NCBI RefSeq assembly: GCF_001477055.1
Contig: NZ_LDRK01000013.1
Location: 1-64,000 of the forward strand
DNA from: Leucobacter chromiiresistens
Lineage (GTDB): Bacteria; Actinomycetota; Actinomycetes; Actinomycetales; Microbacteriaceae
Direction: 5' to 3'
DNA: 64,000 nt
This document shows, one piece after another, positions 47,959 through 56,887 of the stretch. The notes below the pieces were generated by a model. The model worked only from the letters and a program-made list of their open reading frames with translations. It did no database searches and was not told where the DNA came from. The position numbers and the translations under genes are program-made. How positions within the stretch are numbered: position 1 is the first letter of the stretch; every line of letters begins with the position of its first letter.

Positions 47959-50574
47959 TCATGCGCCGCGACACTCGACGCGCGTGGCGCGAAATGATGC
48001 GGGTGCGCGGGGTGTGCGGGGTGTGCGGGGCCGGCTCCCACGCGCCGCACCGGCCGCAGCGGTCGCACCACGTTCGACCCACAGGTCGAGTGCGCCTGGT
48101 GCCCCGCCGATCGCGATCGACCCCATGCGGTCGGTGCGGAGCACGGTCGTCCGGAGGCGCGTCAGCTCGTCGGTCACGGCGCGCGCGGGGTGCCCGTACG
48201 AGTTCTCAGCGCCGACCGAGATCAGGGCGACCTCTGCCGTTGCGCGGGCGAGCAGGAGCGGATCGTGGTCTGCGGATCCGTGATGCGCCACCTTGAGCAC
48301 ATCGACGTCGAGGGCTGCGCCGGATCGCTGCAGCGCCCGCTGCTCGTCCTCGCCCGTGTCGGCCAGCATGAGCACCGATGTCTCACCGGCCTGCACGCGC
48401 AGTACGAGGCTCGCGCTATTGGTATCGGGCGGCACGGCGTCGGCATCAGGGGCGAGCACCTCCCAGGCCAACCCGCCGAGCGCTTCGCGCATTCCCCGCT
48501 GGCCGACGCGCGCGGGCACGCCCGCCGCGCTCAGCTGCTCGAGCACCGGTCGCGCCTCGCCGTCCTCACGGTTGTTCGGCGCCACGAGTGCGCGCTCCGT
48601 CCGGTCCGCGATCGCCCCCAGCGCGCCCACGTGGTCCCGATCATCGTGGGTGAGCACGAGGATCGCGATGCGTTGCACGCCGAAGCGATCGAGGCACGAC
48701 GTCAGCCGCTCGGGGTCGTCTCCCGTGTCGACGAGCATGACCCGCTCGGGGGCGTTCGCATCGCGCAGCAGCAGCGCGTCCCCCTGGCCGACGTCGCACG
48801 CGACGACGTTCCAGTCGCGTGGAGCGGTGAGGCGGATGGCGGCCGGCACGACCAAGGTGGGGCCGAGAAAGACCCCGACTGCCCCGCACAGCAGTGCTGC
48901 CACCCATACGGTCACGTGCCGCGGACGGGGGCGCGTGCGCCCCCACGGCACACGTCCGCTCGTGATGGAGGGGATCCGGTCGTGCTCTGCCGCGACCTGC
49001 CCCCGGCGTTCCACCGGGGCTCGAACATGGCGCTCCGCGAAGCGCCGGGCGAGCAGTCCCCAGGCGACGAGCACTGCTCCCTCCACGAGCGCGAGCAGCA
49101 GTGCGCCGCCCCAACCGCCGGGCCACTGCCAGCGCGCGCCGGGCAGCGCCGAGGTGACGTCCGCGGTGGCGGCGATCCACCGCGCGGGAAGACCGGCCAG
49201 CTGGATGAGAGCCGTGCCCGCCGACGGAACCAGCTGCGCCGCGAGCATGGCGAGCAGCCCCAGCCCCGTCCCCCAGGGCGCGGCCGGCGCCGCGAGCACG
49301 TTCGCGATGAGCCCAGCGGCGGGAAACCCGGGCTGCACGAGCAGCAGCAACGGTCCGCAGGCGAATTGCGCTGCGACGGCGACCGCGATCGGGGTGCGCA
49401 GCCAGGCCGGGCTCGGCGCGATCCGCCCCAGTGCGACGGCGATGCCGGGTGTCCAGAGCAGTATGCCTGCGGTGGCCGCGACGGAGAGCGCGAACCCGGG
49501 CTGCAGCGCCTGCCAGGGATCGTTCATCAGCAGCGCGAAGGTCGCGATGCCGAGCCCGGGAAGGGCGACCGCGCGCTTCCCGCCGAACGACGACGCGAGC
49601 ACGACCGCGGCCATGACGGCAGCGCGCTGCAGGCTCGGATCGGGCCCCACGACGATCACGAAGCCGGTGAGGCCGAGCGCTGCCGCGCTCAGCCGAACTC
49701 TGCGAGGCGTCCGCAGCCATGCGGCGAGCGTCGTGATCGCGGCGATCACGAGTGCGCAGTTCGCTCCGGAGACGGCGGTGAGATGAGTCAAGGAGCTGAC
49801 CTGCATCTGCTGCTCGAGGCGCTCGGACAGCAACGACGTGTCCCCGACGGCGAGGCCGGGCACGAGCTCTGCGCCCGGCACCTGCATCGCGGCGGCACGC
49901 AGATCTGAGCGCATCTCCGCCGCGGCTCCGGTCACAGCCGCCCGAAAGACGCGCCACGGCCCTCCCGGCTCCGGCTCCTCGCCCGCCGCGAAAGAGGCGA
50001 CTCGAACGCCGTACTGCGCCGATGATCCGGGGTCGAGCACGACGAGCGCGCCCTCCACGCGCAGCGCAGTACCGGGGCCCCAGGTCTCCGGCGGGCCCGC
50101 GTGATGGTCGGGTGCTGCCCCGGCTCCGGGCACCGCGTCATCGTCGAACCAGAGCACGACGGGCAGGGGCCCGCGTGCCGAGCGCGCCGCGGCGGGCACC
50201 CACGCCGACGGTCCGCCATCGGAGCTCGCCGCTGCCGCCTTCGGGAAGCCGCGCAGCTCGATATCGAGCGCCGTCTGCTGACCGCTCGCCGCGACCTCCG
50301 CGAAGCCCGCGTCGGCTCGCACCGCCTCGAGCGCGTCGATCCGCGCCCCGAGCACCACGATCATCGCGCACGCGATCGCCGTATACGGCAGCAGTACCGC
50401 GCCGCCGCGAAAGCGCCGCACGACGACGGCGACGACTCCCAGCACCAAGGCCGCGATCCCGAGCCAGCGCCCGGCCCCCGGGTTCGTGACGGCCGCAGCC
50501 ACCAGGCCCCAGGCGAGGAGCGCGGGTGCGAGCAGACGTCCGCTGCCGGGCGCAGATGCCGATGCGCGGGTCAC
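47959..50574 (-). CDS. comEC: ComEC/Rec2-type DNA uptake channel
   Basis: Polytopic membrane protein for passage of single-stranded DNA during natural transformation. 871 residues: N-terminal helices and DUF4131-like domain, the competence domain with many membrane helices (SLTHLTAVSGANCALVIAAI, family signature), and a C-terminal metallo-beta-lactamase-like domain from about 610 (WNVVACDVGQGDALLLRDAN, LTHDDRDHVGALGAI, KVAHHGSADHDPLLL). All three blocks look intact. The start overlaps the comEA stop (GTGA). Confidence 0.95.
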   Translation of the reverse strand: MTRASASAPGSGRLLAPALLAWGLVAAAVTNPGAGRWLGIAALVLGVVAVVVRRFRGGAVLLPYTAIACAMIVVLGARIDALEAVRADAGFAEVAASGQQTALDIELRGFPKAAAASSDGGPSAWVPAAARSARGPLPVVLWFDDDAVPGAGAAPDHHAGPPETWGPGTALRVEGALVVLDPGSSAQYGVRVASFAAGEEPEPGGPWRVFRAAVTGAAAEMRSDLRAAAMQVPGAELVPGLAVGDTSLLSERLEQQMQVSSLTHLTAVSGANCALVIAAITTLAAWLRTPRRVRLSAAALGLTGFVIVVGPDPSLQRAAVMAAVVLASSFGGKRAVALPGLGIATFALLMNDPWQALQPGFALSVAATAGILLWTPGIAVALGRIAPSPAWLRTPIAVAVAAQFACGPLLLLVQPGFPAAGLIANVLAAPAAPWGTGLGLLAMLAAQLVPSAGTALIQLAGLPARWIAATADVTSALPGARWQWPGGWGGALLLALVEGAVLVAWGLLARRFAERHVRAPVERRGQVAAEHDRIPSITSGRVPWGRTRPRPRHVTVWVAALLCGAVGVFLGPTLVVPAAIRLTAPRDWNVVACDVGQGDALLLRDANAPERVMLVDTGDDPERLTSCLDRFGVQRIAILVLTHDDRDHVGALGAIADRTERALVAPNNREDGEARPVLEQLSAAGVPARVGQRGMREALGGLAWEVLAPDADAVPPDTNSASLVLRVQAGETSVLMLADTGEDEQRALQRSGAALDVDVLKVAHHGSADHDPLLLARATAEVALISVGAENSYGHPARAVTDELTRLRTTVLRTDRMGSIAIGGAPGALDLWVERGATAAAGAARGSRPRTPRTPRAPASFRATRVECRGA

Positions 50575-51575
50575 GGAGTCACGAGGTCTCTGAGTCCGTC
50601 GAGCGTCTTGGCGCCGATGCCGGGCACCTCGAGCAGCTCATCCACCGAGGTGATCCCACCGTTCGCGTCGCGCCAGTCGATGATCCGCTGCGCGAGTGCC
50701 GGCCCGATGCGCGGCAGCGTGTCGAGTTCGTCGACCGTCGCGACGTTCAGCGCGACCTTCCCCCCTGCGTACGCGCCTCCGCCCCCGGCACCGCTGGCAT
50801 CCGCCGCATCCTCCCGGCTCCCCGCCTGCTGCCCGCCCGCGGCGAGCGAGGGATCGGCGTGCCAGGCTTCGGCGAGCGCCGCGTCGGGCACGACCACCTG
50901 TTCGCCGTCCGTCGCCGTTCGCGCCAGGTTCACGGCGTCGAGCACCGCGGCATCGGTCGCGCCTCCCGCGGCCTCGATCGCATCGGCGACCCGCGCCCCC
51001 GCTTCGAGCTCCACGACGCCCGGGGCGCTCACCTCCCCGACGACGTGCACCTGCACCGTCGAGCCCAGAGCTCCGGTGTCGCCGGATACGGCGCCCGACT
51101 GGTCCGCAGCCGCCGAGGCCCCTCCGCCGGTCGCCCCGGCGCCGGTCGCAGCAGTCTCCCCCGCCGCGCCGGCGTCTGCTCCGGGTTCGACAGCCGACCC
51201 TGCCGCCGACGCCGGGTCGGCTGCTGCCGCTGCGTCGACGCCGTGCCCGCGCGCCAGGGTGATGCCGATCGCGATCGCAACGGCCACGGCGAACACGAGC
51301 AGCCCCGCCATCGCGGGTGCCGCGATGCCGCGGCGAAGCCATTCCCTGATGCCGGTGCGCGGCGCCCACTCCAGCGACGGGGCGCCGCGCCCACCCGGAG
51401 GGTCGCTCGTGCGCCAGTGCCCACTCGATAGAACGGACTCGCTGGTGAGGATGGGCCGCGTGCGGATCGCGCCGTCGCCCTCGCCCGCGCGGCTCTCGGC
51501 GCCCGCGCGGGTCTCGACGCCCGCGGGGCTCACGGCTCCCGCGGCGACGCTCTCTGGTGCTTCGTGCTTGCGCAT
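50571..51575 (-). CDS. comEA: ComEA family DNA-binding protein
   Basis: Extracytoplasmic DNA receptor for transformation. 334 residues: a long disordered cytoplasmic N-terminus, a membrane helix around 95-116 (MAGLLVFAVAVAIAIGITLARG), an Ala/Gly-rich linker, a SLBB-like domain (VQVHVVGEVSAPGVVELEAGARVADAIEAAGG), a second linker, and a C-terminal helix-hairpin-helix pair (LNVATVDELDTLPRIGPALAQRIIDWR, LLEVPGIGAKTLDGLRDLV). ATG 51575 follows TACCGT by six bases (leaderless type). Confidence 0.94.
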   Translation of the reverse strand: MRKHEAPESVAAGAVSPAGVETRAGAESRAGEGDGAIRTRPILTSESVLSSGHWRTSDPPGGRGAPSLEWAPRTGIREWLRRGIAAPAMAGLLVFAVAVAIAIGITLARGHGVDAAAAADPASAAGSAVEPGADAGAAGETAATGAGATGGGASAAADQSGAVSGDTGALGSTVQVHVVGEVSAPGVVELEAGARVADAIEAAGGATDAAVLDAVNLARTATDGEQVVVPDAALAEAWHADPSLAAGGQQAGSREDAADASGAGGGGAYAGGKVALNVATVDELDTLPRIGPALAQRIIDWRDANGGITSVDELLEVPGIGAKTLDGLRDLVTP

Positions 51576-51587
51576 GCGCCCACGGTA
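51576..51587 (-). promoter_or_regulatory. Leaderless promoter of comEA-comEC-holA
   Basis: TACCGT (51587-51582), six bases, then ATG 51575. The 300-base gap to leuS also contains a two-stage palindrome and the leuS terminator. Confidence 0.5.
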
Positions 51588-51708
51588 GAGCCCTGATCGG
51601 CGCGCGCGACCGGTCTCGTGCCGACTGTGGAGAACCGGCGATCTCCGGCGCTCGCTGCTCCGATGTGAGCGGCGAGCGCAGACCACGGAGGCGCGCGCCG
51701 CCGCTCGA

Positions 51709-51772
51709 GCGAGCGGGGTCGTTTTCGGAGCGTGTCGGGCATGCGACACGCTCCGCAAGTGACCCCGCTCGC
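51709..51772. repeat. Two-stage 64-bp palindrome
   Basis: Outer stem of 12 bp (51709-51720 with 51761-51772, GCGAGCGGGGTC), a symmetric 6/6 internal loop (GTTTTC and GCAAGT), then an inner stem of 11 bp (51727-51737 with 51744-51754, GGAGCGTGTCG) with loop GGCATG. Lies between leuS and comEA. Confidence 0.85.
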
Positions 51773-51781
51773 GCAGGAGGC

Positions 51782-51851
51782 GGCGCAGCCGACGCCCGGC
51801 GGCGGTGCCGCTCACGGCCGCGCAGCCGACGCCCGGCGGCGCAGCCGACGC
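51782..51851. repeat. Three copies of (GG)CGCAGCCGACGC
   Basis: Copies at 51782-51795, 51820-51832 and 51838-51851; the last two are 19 bases apart. The unit also occurs twice after leuA (26637-26669) with the same period. Confidence 0.7.
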
Positions 51852-51873
51852 CCGGCGGCGGAGCCGCCGGGCG
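51849..51873 (-). terminator. Terminator of leuS
   Basis: 11-bp stem CGCCCGGCGGC / GCCGCCGGGCG with a three-base loop, two bases after the leuS stop. Confidence 0.75.
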
Positions 51874-51875
51874 GG

Positions 51876-54416
51876 CTAGGCGGCGGGCTTCGTGGCGATG
51901 CTGACGATCTTCGGCACGCGCACGATCACGTTCACGATCTGCCGATCGCCGATCGCCCGCTGCACCGCGGCAGACGCGCGGGCGGCCGCCTCGGCATCCG
52001 CCTCCGAGACGGACGCCGGAAGGGTGAGGCGATCCCGCACCTTGCCGTCGACCTGCACGACCATCGTCACCTCGTCCTCGACGAGCAGCGACTCATCGGC
52101 CTTCGGCCACTCCACGAGGGCGACGCTGGGCTCGTACCCGAGCTTCGCCCACATGTCCTCAGCGGCGTACGGGGCGAACAGCGACAGGATGACCGCGATC
52201 GCCTCCGCCGACTCGCGCACGGCGGCGTCGGCGACACCGGCGCCCGAGTCGATCGCCTTGCGGGTCACGTTCACCTGCTCCATGAGCCGCGCGACGACGA
52301 CATTGAACTTGTACGCCTCGACGAGCCCCGGCGCGTCTGCCAGGAGGCGGTGGGTGGCCCGGCGCAGCCCGGCGTCGCCCTCGGCGAACGACGCGCCGCG
52401 GGGCGCGCCCGCCCCCTGCACGTCGTCGGCGATCCGCCACGCCCGCGCGAGGAACTTCGCGGAGCCCTGCACCGACACATCGGCCCAGTCGATGTCGTCC
52501 TCGGGCGGTCCGGCGAAGGCGAGGGTCACGCGCAGCGCATCGGCGCCGTGGGCCTTGAGCTCGCTCGCGAACTCGACGAGGTTGCCCTTCGACTTCGACA
52601 TCTTCGCGCCGTCCTGCAGCACCATGCCCTGGTTGAGGAGCGCGGTGAACGGCTCGTCGAACTCGAGGTACCCGAGATCGTGCAGCACCTTCGTGATGAA
52701 CCGCGAGTAGAGGAGGTGCAGAATGGCGTGCTCGACGCCGCCCGCGTACTGGTCGATCGGGCCCCACGCGTTGACGGCGGCCGGGTCGAACGCCTGCGTC
52801 GCATCGTTCGACGACAGGAATCGCAGGTAGTACCACGAGCTGTCGACGAACGTGTCCATCGTGTCGGGATCGCGCGTCCAGGTGTCGCCCGTCTCGGGGT
52901 CGACCACGGTCGCCCACTCCGTCGCCGCGCCGAGCGGCGAGGCGCCCTTCGGCTTGAGATCGAGGCCCTCGGAGGCCGGCAGCTCGACGGGCAGCGCGTC
53001 GGCGTCGACCGGACGCATCTCCCCGTTCTCGTGGTGCAGGATCGGGATCGGCGTACCCCAGTAGCGCTGCCGCGAGATCAGCCAGTCGCGCAGCCGGTAG
53101 GTGGTGGCGGCCCGGCCGGTGCCCCGCTCCTCGAGCACTTCGACGGCGCGGGCGATCGCCTCGGTCTTCGGCAATCCGTCGAGCTCGCCCGAGTTGACGA
53201 GCACGCCCTCGCCCGCCGTCGCGACGCCGCTCTCCGCGGGGTCGGGCAGGGGGGCGCCGTCGGCGTCGCGCACGTCGACGACGACGCGCACCGGCAGTTC
53301 GAACTTCAGCGCGAAGTCGAGGTCGCGCTGATCGTGCGCCGGAACGGCCATGATCGCACCGTGGCCGTAGTCGGCGAGCACGTAGTCGGAGGCCCACACC
53401 GGAATCCGCTCGCCGTTCACCGGGTTCACCGCGAAGTGGTCGAGGAAGACGCCGGTCTTCTCGCGATCGGCACTCTGGCGCTCGATCTCGGTCTGCTTCT
53501 GCGTGGCGGCGAGGTAGTCGCGGAACGCCGCGCGCGCCTCCTCGGAGGCGCCCTCCGCGAGCTCCGCCGCGAGGTCGGAATCGGGGGCGACGACCATGAA
53601 GGTCGCGCCGTGCAGCGTGTCGGGTCGCGTGGTGAAGACCGGCACCTTCTGCTCGCGGCCCTCGATCTCGAACTCGACCTCGGCGCCGCGGGATCGGCCG
53701 ATCCAGTTGCGCTGCATGTTGAGCACCTTGGCGGGCCACTGCCCTTCGAGGGCGTCGAGGTCGTCGAGCAGGCGATCCGCGTAGTCGGTGATGCGGAAGT
53801 ACCACTGCGTCAGCTTCTTCTTGACGACCACGGCGCCCGAGCGCTCCGACGTGCCGTCGGCGAGCACCTGCTCGTTGGCGAGCACCGTCTGATCCACCGG
53901 ATCCCAGTTGACCCAGCTGGCCTTGCGGTAGGCGAGGCCCTTCTCGTACATCTTGAGGAACAGCCATTGGTTCCACCGGTAGTACTCGGGGTCGCTCGTG
54001 TGGAGCACACGGCTCCAGTCGAACGAGGGCGCGTAGATGCGGAACGACGCCTTCTGCTGCGCGATGTTCGCGTACGTCCACTCGCGCGGGTCGACGCCGC
54101 GCTTGATCGCGGCGTTCTCCGCCGGCAGCCCGAACGAGTCCCACCCGATCGGGTGCAGCACGTCGTACCCCTGGCCGCGCCAGTACCGCGCGAGCACGTC
54201 GCCGAAGCAGAACGCCTCCGCGTGGCCCATGTGCAGGTCGCCGGAGGGGTAGGGGAACATGTCGAGCACGTACTTCTTGGGACGCTCGCCCGACTGCGCC
54301 GCCGCCCCCGCGGTGTCGACCTCGAACGGCTTCAGCTCATCCCAGACGGGGAGCCAGCGATCCTGAATCGCCTGGAAGTCGTAGCCCTCGGCGTCGCGCC
54401 CCTGCTGCTCGGTCAC
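51876..54416 (-). CDS. leuS: Leucyl-tRNA synthetase
   Basis: Class I synthetase charging tRNA-Leu. 846 residues. HIGH-type motif [17 protein letters not shown]1 editing domain with [27 protein letters not shown] at [14 protein letters not shown], and the C-terminal anticodon-binding and LeuS-tail domains ending [23 protein letters not shown] 54416 is chosen because GAGG lies five bases upstream and the family begins [20 protein letters not shown]; the upstream ATG at 54461 adds unconserved codons. A candidate -10, TATTCT, lies at 54477-54472. pabB is directly upstream on the same strand. Confidence 0.96.
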   Translation of the reverse strand: MTEQQGRDAEGYDFQAIQDRWLPVWDELKPFEVDTAGAAAQSGERPKKYVLDMFPYPSGDLHMGHAEAFCFGDVLARYWRGQGYDVLHPIGWDSFGLPAENAAIKRGVDPREWTYANIAQQKASFRIYAPSFDWSRVLHTSDPEYYRWNQWLFLKMYEKGLAYRKASWVNWDPVDQTVLANEQVLADGTSERSGAVVVKKKLTQWYFRITDYADRLLDDLDALEGQWPAKVLNMQRNWIGRSRGAEVEFEIEGREQKVPVFTTRPDTLHGATFMVVAPDSDLAAELAEGASEEARAAFRDYLAATQKQTEIERQSADREKTGVFLDHFAVNPVNGERIPVWASDYVLADYGHGAIMAVPAHDQRDLDFALKFELPVRVVVDVRDADGAPLPDPAESGVATAGEGVLVNSGELDGLPKTEAIARAVEVLEERGTGRAATTYRLRDWLISRQRYWGTPIPILHHENGEMRPVDADALPVELPASEGLDLKPKGASPLGAATEWATVVDPETGDTWTRDPDTMDTFVDSSWYYLRFLSSNDATQAFDPAAVNAWGPIDQYAGGVEHAILHLLYSRFITKVLHDLGYLEFDEPFTALLNQGMVLQDGAKMSKSKGNLVEFASELKAHGADALRVTLAFAGPPEDDIDWADVSVQGSAKFLARAWRIADDVQGAGAPRGASFAEGDAGLRRATHRLLADAPGLVEAYKFNVVVARLMEQVNVTRKAIDSGAGVADAAVRESAEAIAVILSLFAPYAAEDMWAKLGYEPSVALVEWPKADESLLVEDEVTMVVQVDGKVRDRLTLPASVSEADAEAAARASAAVQRAIGDRQIVNVIVRVPKIVSIATKPAA

Positions 54417-54507
54417 ACATACCTCGATCTCGATTCGAATCGCCCGCATTCGCGAGCGCACACTTCCGACCAGAATACCGGGTTCGCGGGCGGCGGATGC
54501 CGACGAC

Positions 54508-55983
54508 TCAGCGCGCTGCGGAGCGCAGCGCCTCGAGCAGCGCCGCGGCCTTCACGTGCTTCTCCGAGACCTCGGACGCCGCGATCGAATCGATCGTGAT
54601 GCCGCCACCGGCCGCGGCCAGGGCGGCCGGGCGACGACCGCGGTGCAGCTCCACCGTGCGGATGGTCATCGCCAGCTCGGCGTCACCCCCGCGATCGATC
54701 CATCCGAAGCACCCCGAGTAGAACCCGCGCGGCCCGCCCTCGATGCGCTGCAGCAGCTCCACGGCTCGGCGCTTCGGAGCGCCGGTCATGGACCCGCCGG
54801 GGAACGCGGCCGCGATCGCGTCCCAGACCCCCGAGCCGGGCACGAGCGCGCCCGATACGGAGCTGACGAGCTGCAGCACGTGCGGGTGCGCCTCCACCTC
54901 GAGGAACCGATCCACGCGCACGGACCCCGGCTCGCACACCCGGCTGAGATCGTTGCGCATCAGATCGACGATCATGAGATTCTCGGCACGCTCCTTCGGA
55001 TCGGCGGCGAGCTGCGCGGCGAGCTCCCGGTCGGCCCGGTCGGAGCCGCCCCGCCTGCGGGTGCCCTTGATCGGATGCGTCGCGACGCGACGACCCCGCA
55101 CGGAGAGGAAGCGCTCGGGGCTCGCACTCACGAGCACGTGAGAGCCGACATCGACGATGCCGCCCCGCATCGGCGGCCCGGCCGCCCGCAGCCGCTCGTA
55201 GACCTCGACCGGGTCGTAGGCACCCGGCACCTCGGCGGAGTCGGTGAGGCACAGCACGTACGCCTCGCCCGCGCGGATCGCCGCCCGGCACTGCTCGACC
55301 GCCTCGGCGTACTCCGCGTCGCTGCGGCGCCAGCGGGGCGCGTCGCCGTCGTCATGGCGCGACGGGCCCGATACGGTCTCGGCGGCGCCCCCGGAACGCG
55401 ATGCAGCCGGCACGGTCTCCGCGGCTCCTCCGGCCGCGACGGGCCGCAGCAGCCGACCGTGCCGATCGAGCCACTCGTCGATCGCTCTCCCGTTCGGCCC
55501 GCGCAGCTCGACCGTGCTCGCGTCGTGATCGACGGCTACCACCACCTCGCACCGCAGCGCGACGGCGACGGGCGCGACGACATCGGGCGGGACGGCCGCG
55601 CGCGCGGGAGCGGGCGGGACGCCGAGGAGGGCCGATCCGAACTCGTAGGCGAGCGCGATCACCCACCCTCCGCCGAAGCCGCGCCGCGACAGGGAGGCGC
55701 CCCCTGCAGCTCGGAGCGTGTCGTCCGCGGCGACGGCGCCCGTCTCGCCGCGCATCCGCTCCAGGAACGCGTGCTCCTCGCCGGGGGCGGCGCGTCGCAC
55801 CTCGCTCGCGATCCCGAGGATCGAGACGCGCGCCTCCCCCGCCTCGGCGCCGCGGCCGTCCCACCAGAACCAGGGGGCGCCCTCGGCGGAGAGCCGTCGG
55901 GCGAGTCCGGCAGCGTCGATCTCCGCGCCGAGGCCGGGCGACGGCAGGGGGCGCGTCACGAGCGGAGGCATCGGTTCGGACAT
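54508..55983 (-). CDS. pabB: Aminodeoxychorismate synthase component I
   Basis: Converts chorismate to 4-amino-4-deoxychorismate for folate. 491 residues. The chorismate-binding domain has the PabB-type PIKGTRRRG (Lys forms the covalent intermediate; TrpE has Ala there), then [52 protein letters not shown] and YSGCFGWI. The N-terminal half is divergent, with a short Gly/Ala insert. The glutaminase subunit pabA is not in the window. ATG 55983 follows TACGCT by six bases (leaderless type). It diverges from pabC. Confidence 0.93.
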   Translation of the reverse strand: MSEPMPPLVTRPLPSPGLGAEIDAAGLARRLSAEGAPWFWWDGRGAEAGEARVSILGIASEVRRAAPGEEHAFLERMRGETGAVAADDTLRAAGGASLSRRGFGGGWVIALAYEFGSALLGVPPAPARAAVPPDVVAPVAVALRCEVVVAVDHDASTVELRGPNGRAIDEWLDRHGRLLRPVAAGGAAETVPAASRSGGAAETVSGPSRHDDGDAPRWRRSDAEYAEAVEQCRAAIRAGEAYVLCLTDSAEVPGAYDPVEVYERLRAAGPPMRGGIVDVGSHVLVSASPERFLSVRGRRVATHPIKGTRRRGGSDRADRELAAQLAADPKERAENLMIVDLMRNDLSRVCEPGSVRVDRFLEVEAHPHVLQLVSSVSGALVPGSGVWDAIAAAFPGGSMTGAPKRRAVELLQRIEGGPRGFYSGCFGWIDRGGDAELAMTIRTVELHRGRRPAALAAAGGGITIDSIAASEVSEKHVKAAALLEALRSAAR

Positions 55984-56017
55984 CGTCTCAGCGTACTGCC
56001 GGTGATACGCTCGCGGC
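55984..56017. promoter_or_regulatory. Overlapping divergent leaderless promoters of pabB and pabC
   Basis: The 34-base gap holds AGCGTA (55990-55995) and TACGCT (56006-56011), a perfect dyad with a ten-base spacer. Read outward, each is a TACGCT -10 six bases before an ATG. The two promoters must share or overlap their upstream regions. Confidence 0.6.
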
Positions 56018-56887
56018 ATGCATCAGGCGGACGCGGCACGAGCGGCGCGCCCCGCGGAGCGCGAGGCGGCGGAGGCGATGCCTGAGGCGGTCGCGCGCGG
56101 TGGGACGCGCAGGCTGCTCGCGGCCGACTCGTTCCGGGTGCGCGCTCGGGCCGGCGGCGTCGCCGTGCGGGGCTTCTCGCTCCACCTCGAACGCTTCTCC
56201 CGAGCCGCCGGAGAGGCTTGGCGCGAGTGCTTCGAGCCGCAGGAGGCCGGGACCGGCGCGAACGCCGCGAGCCCGGAGCAGCACATTTCGGCGTTCCTCT
56301 CTGAGGCGGCCGATCGCCTCGCCTCCGGCGGCGAGGGCTTCCCCCGCCTCGAGCTCTGGGCGCCGAGCCCCGAGAGCCGCGGGGAGGCTCCGGAGCTGGA
56401 GCTCGCCCTCCGTCCGCTTCCGTCCATCGGCGACTCGATCGCGCTGCGGTCGGCGCCTCGCGGCGCCCGGCCGCTGGCGCACCGGAAGGGGCCGAACATC
56501 GAGGCGTATCGCGCCCTGAACCGGGAACTCGGAGCAGAGCCGCTGCTGCTCGACGCCGGGGGCCGGGTACTCGAAGGGGCGACCACGAGCCTGATCTGGT
56601 GGGATCCCGTCTCCCACCTCGGCGCGGTATCGGCGCTGAGCCGCCGCGTGCCGTCGGTCACGGAGGCGCTGCTGCGCGAGGCCGCCCGGTTCGCACCTCG
56701 AATCGCGACCGCCGAGCAGCTGGCCGAATGCGAGGTGTGGGCGGTGAACGCGCTGCACGGCATCCGATGGGTCAGCCGCATCGACGACGTGCGCTGCGCG
56801 CCGCCCGACGTTCAGCGGCTCACCCGGTTCCGCGAGATGCTCGACCGCCGCTGGGAGGCGGTCACAGCTCCACGAGCCGTGTGCTGA
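56018..56887 (+). CDS. pabC: Aminodeoxychorismate lyase (class IV aminotransferase family)
   Basis: PLP enzyme releasing p-aminobenzoate and pyruvate from aminodeoxychorismate. 289 residues. The PLP Lys lies in AHRKGPNIEAYRALN, and the PLP-cofactor Glu in LEGATTSLIWWD; LLRE and ECEVWAVNALHGIRWV follow. The N-terminus is longer and less conserved than in DAT/BCAT enzymes. Divergence from pabB makes lyase activity more likely than branched-chain aminotransferase. ATG 56018 is leaderless type; an internal ATG at 56078 has GGAGG too close. The last 26 bases overlap the end of cydC. Confidence 0.88.
   Translation: MHQADAARAARPAEREAAEAMPEAVARGGTRRLLAADSFRVRARAGGVAVRGFSLHLERFSRAAGEAWRECFEPQEAGTGANAASPEQHISAFLSEAADRLASGGEGFPRLELWAPSPESRGEAPELELALRPLPSIGDSIALRSAPRGARPLAHRKGPNIEAYRALNRELGAEPLLLDAGGRVLEGATTSLIWWDPVSHLGAVSALSRRVPSVTEALLREAARFAPRIATAEQLAECEVWAVNALHGIRWVSRIDDVRCAPPDVQRLTRFREMLDRRWEAVTAPRAVC

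Noticed and set aside
51782-51873. Possible CRISPR-like array
   Set aside because: Repeats are 14-20 bases, irregularly spaced, without unique spacers and without cas genes.
54508-55983. pabB as anthranilate synthase TrpE
   Set aside because: The PIKGT Lys, the small insert pattern and the adjacent pabC favour PabB; TrpE has PIAGT.
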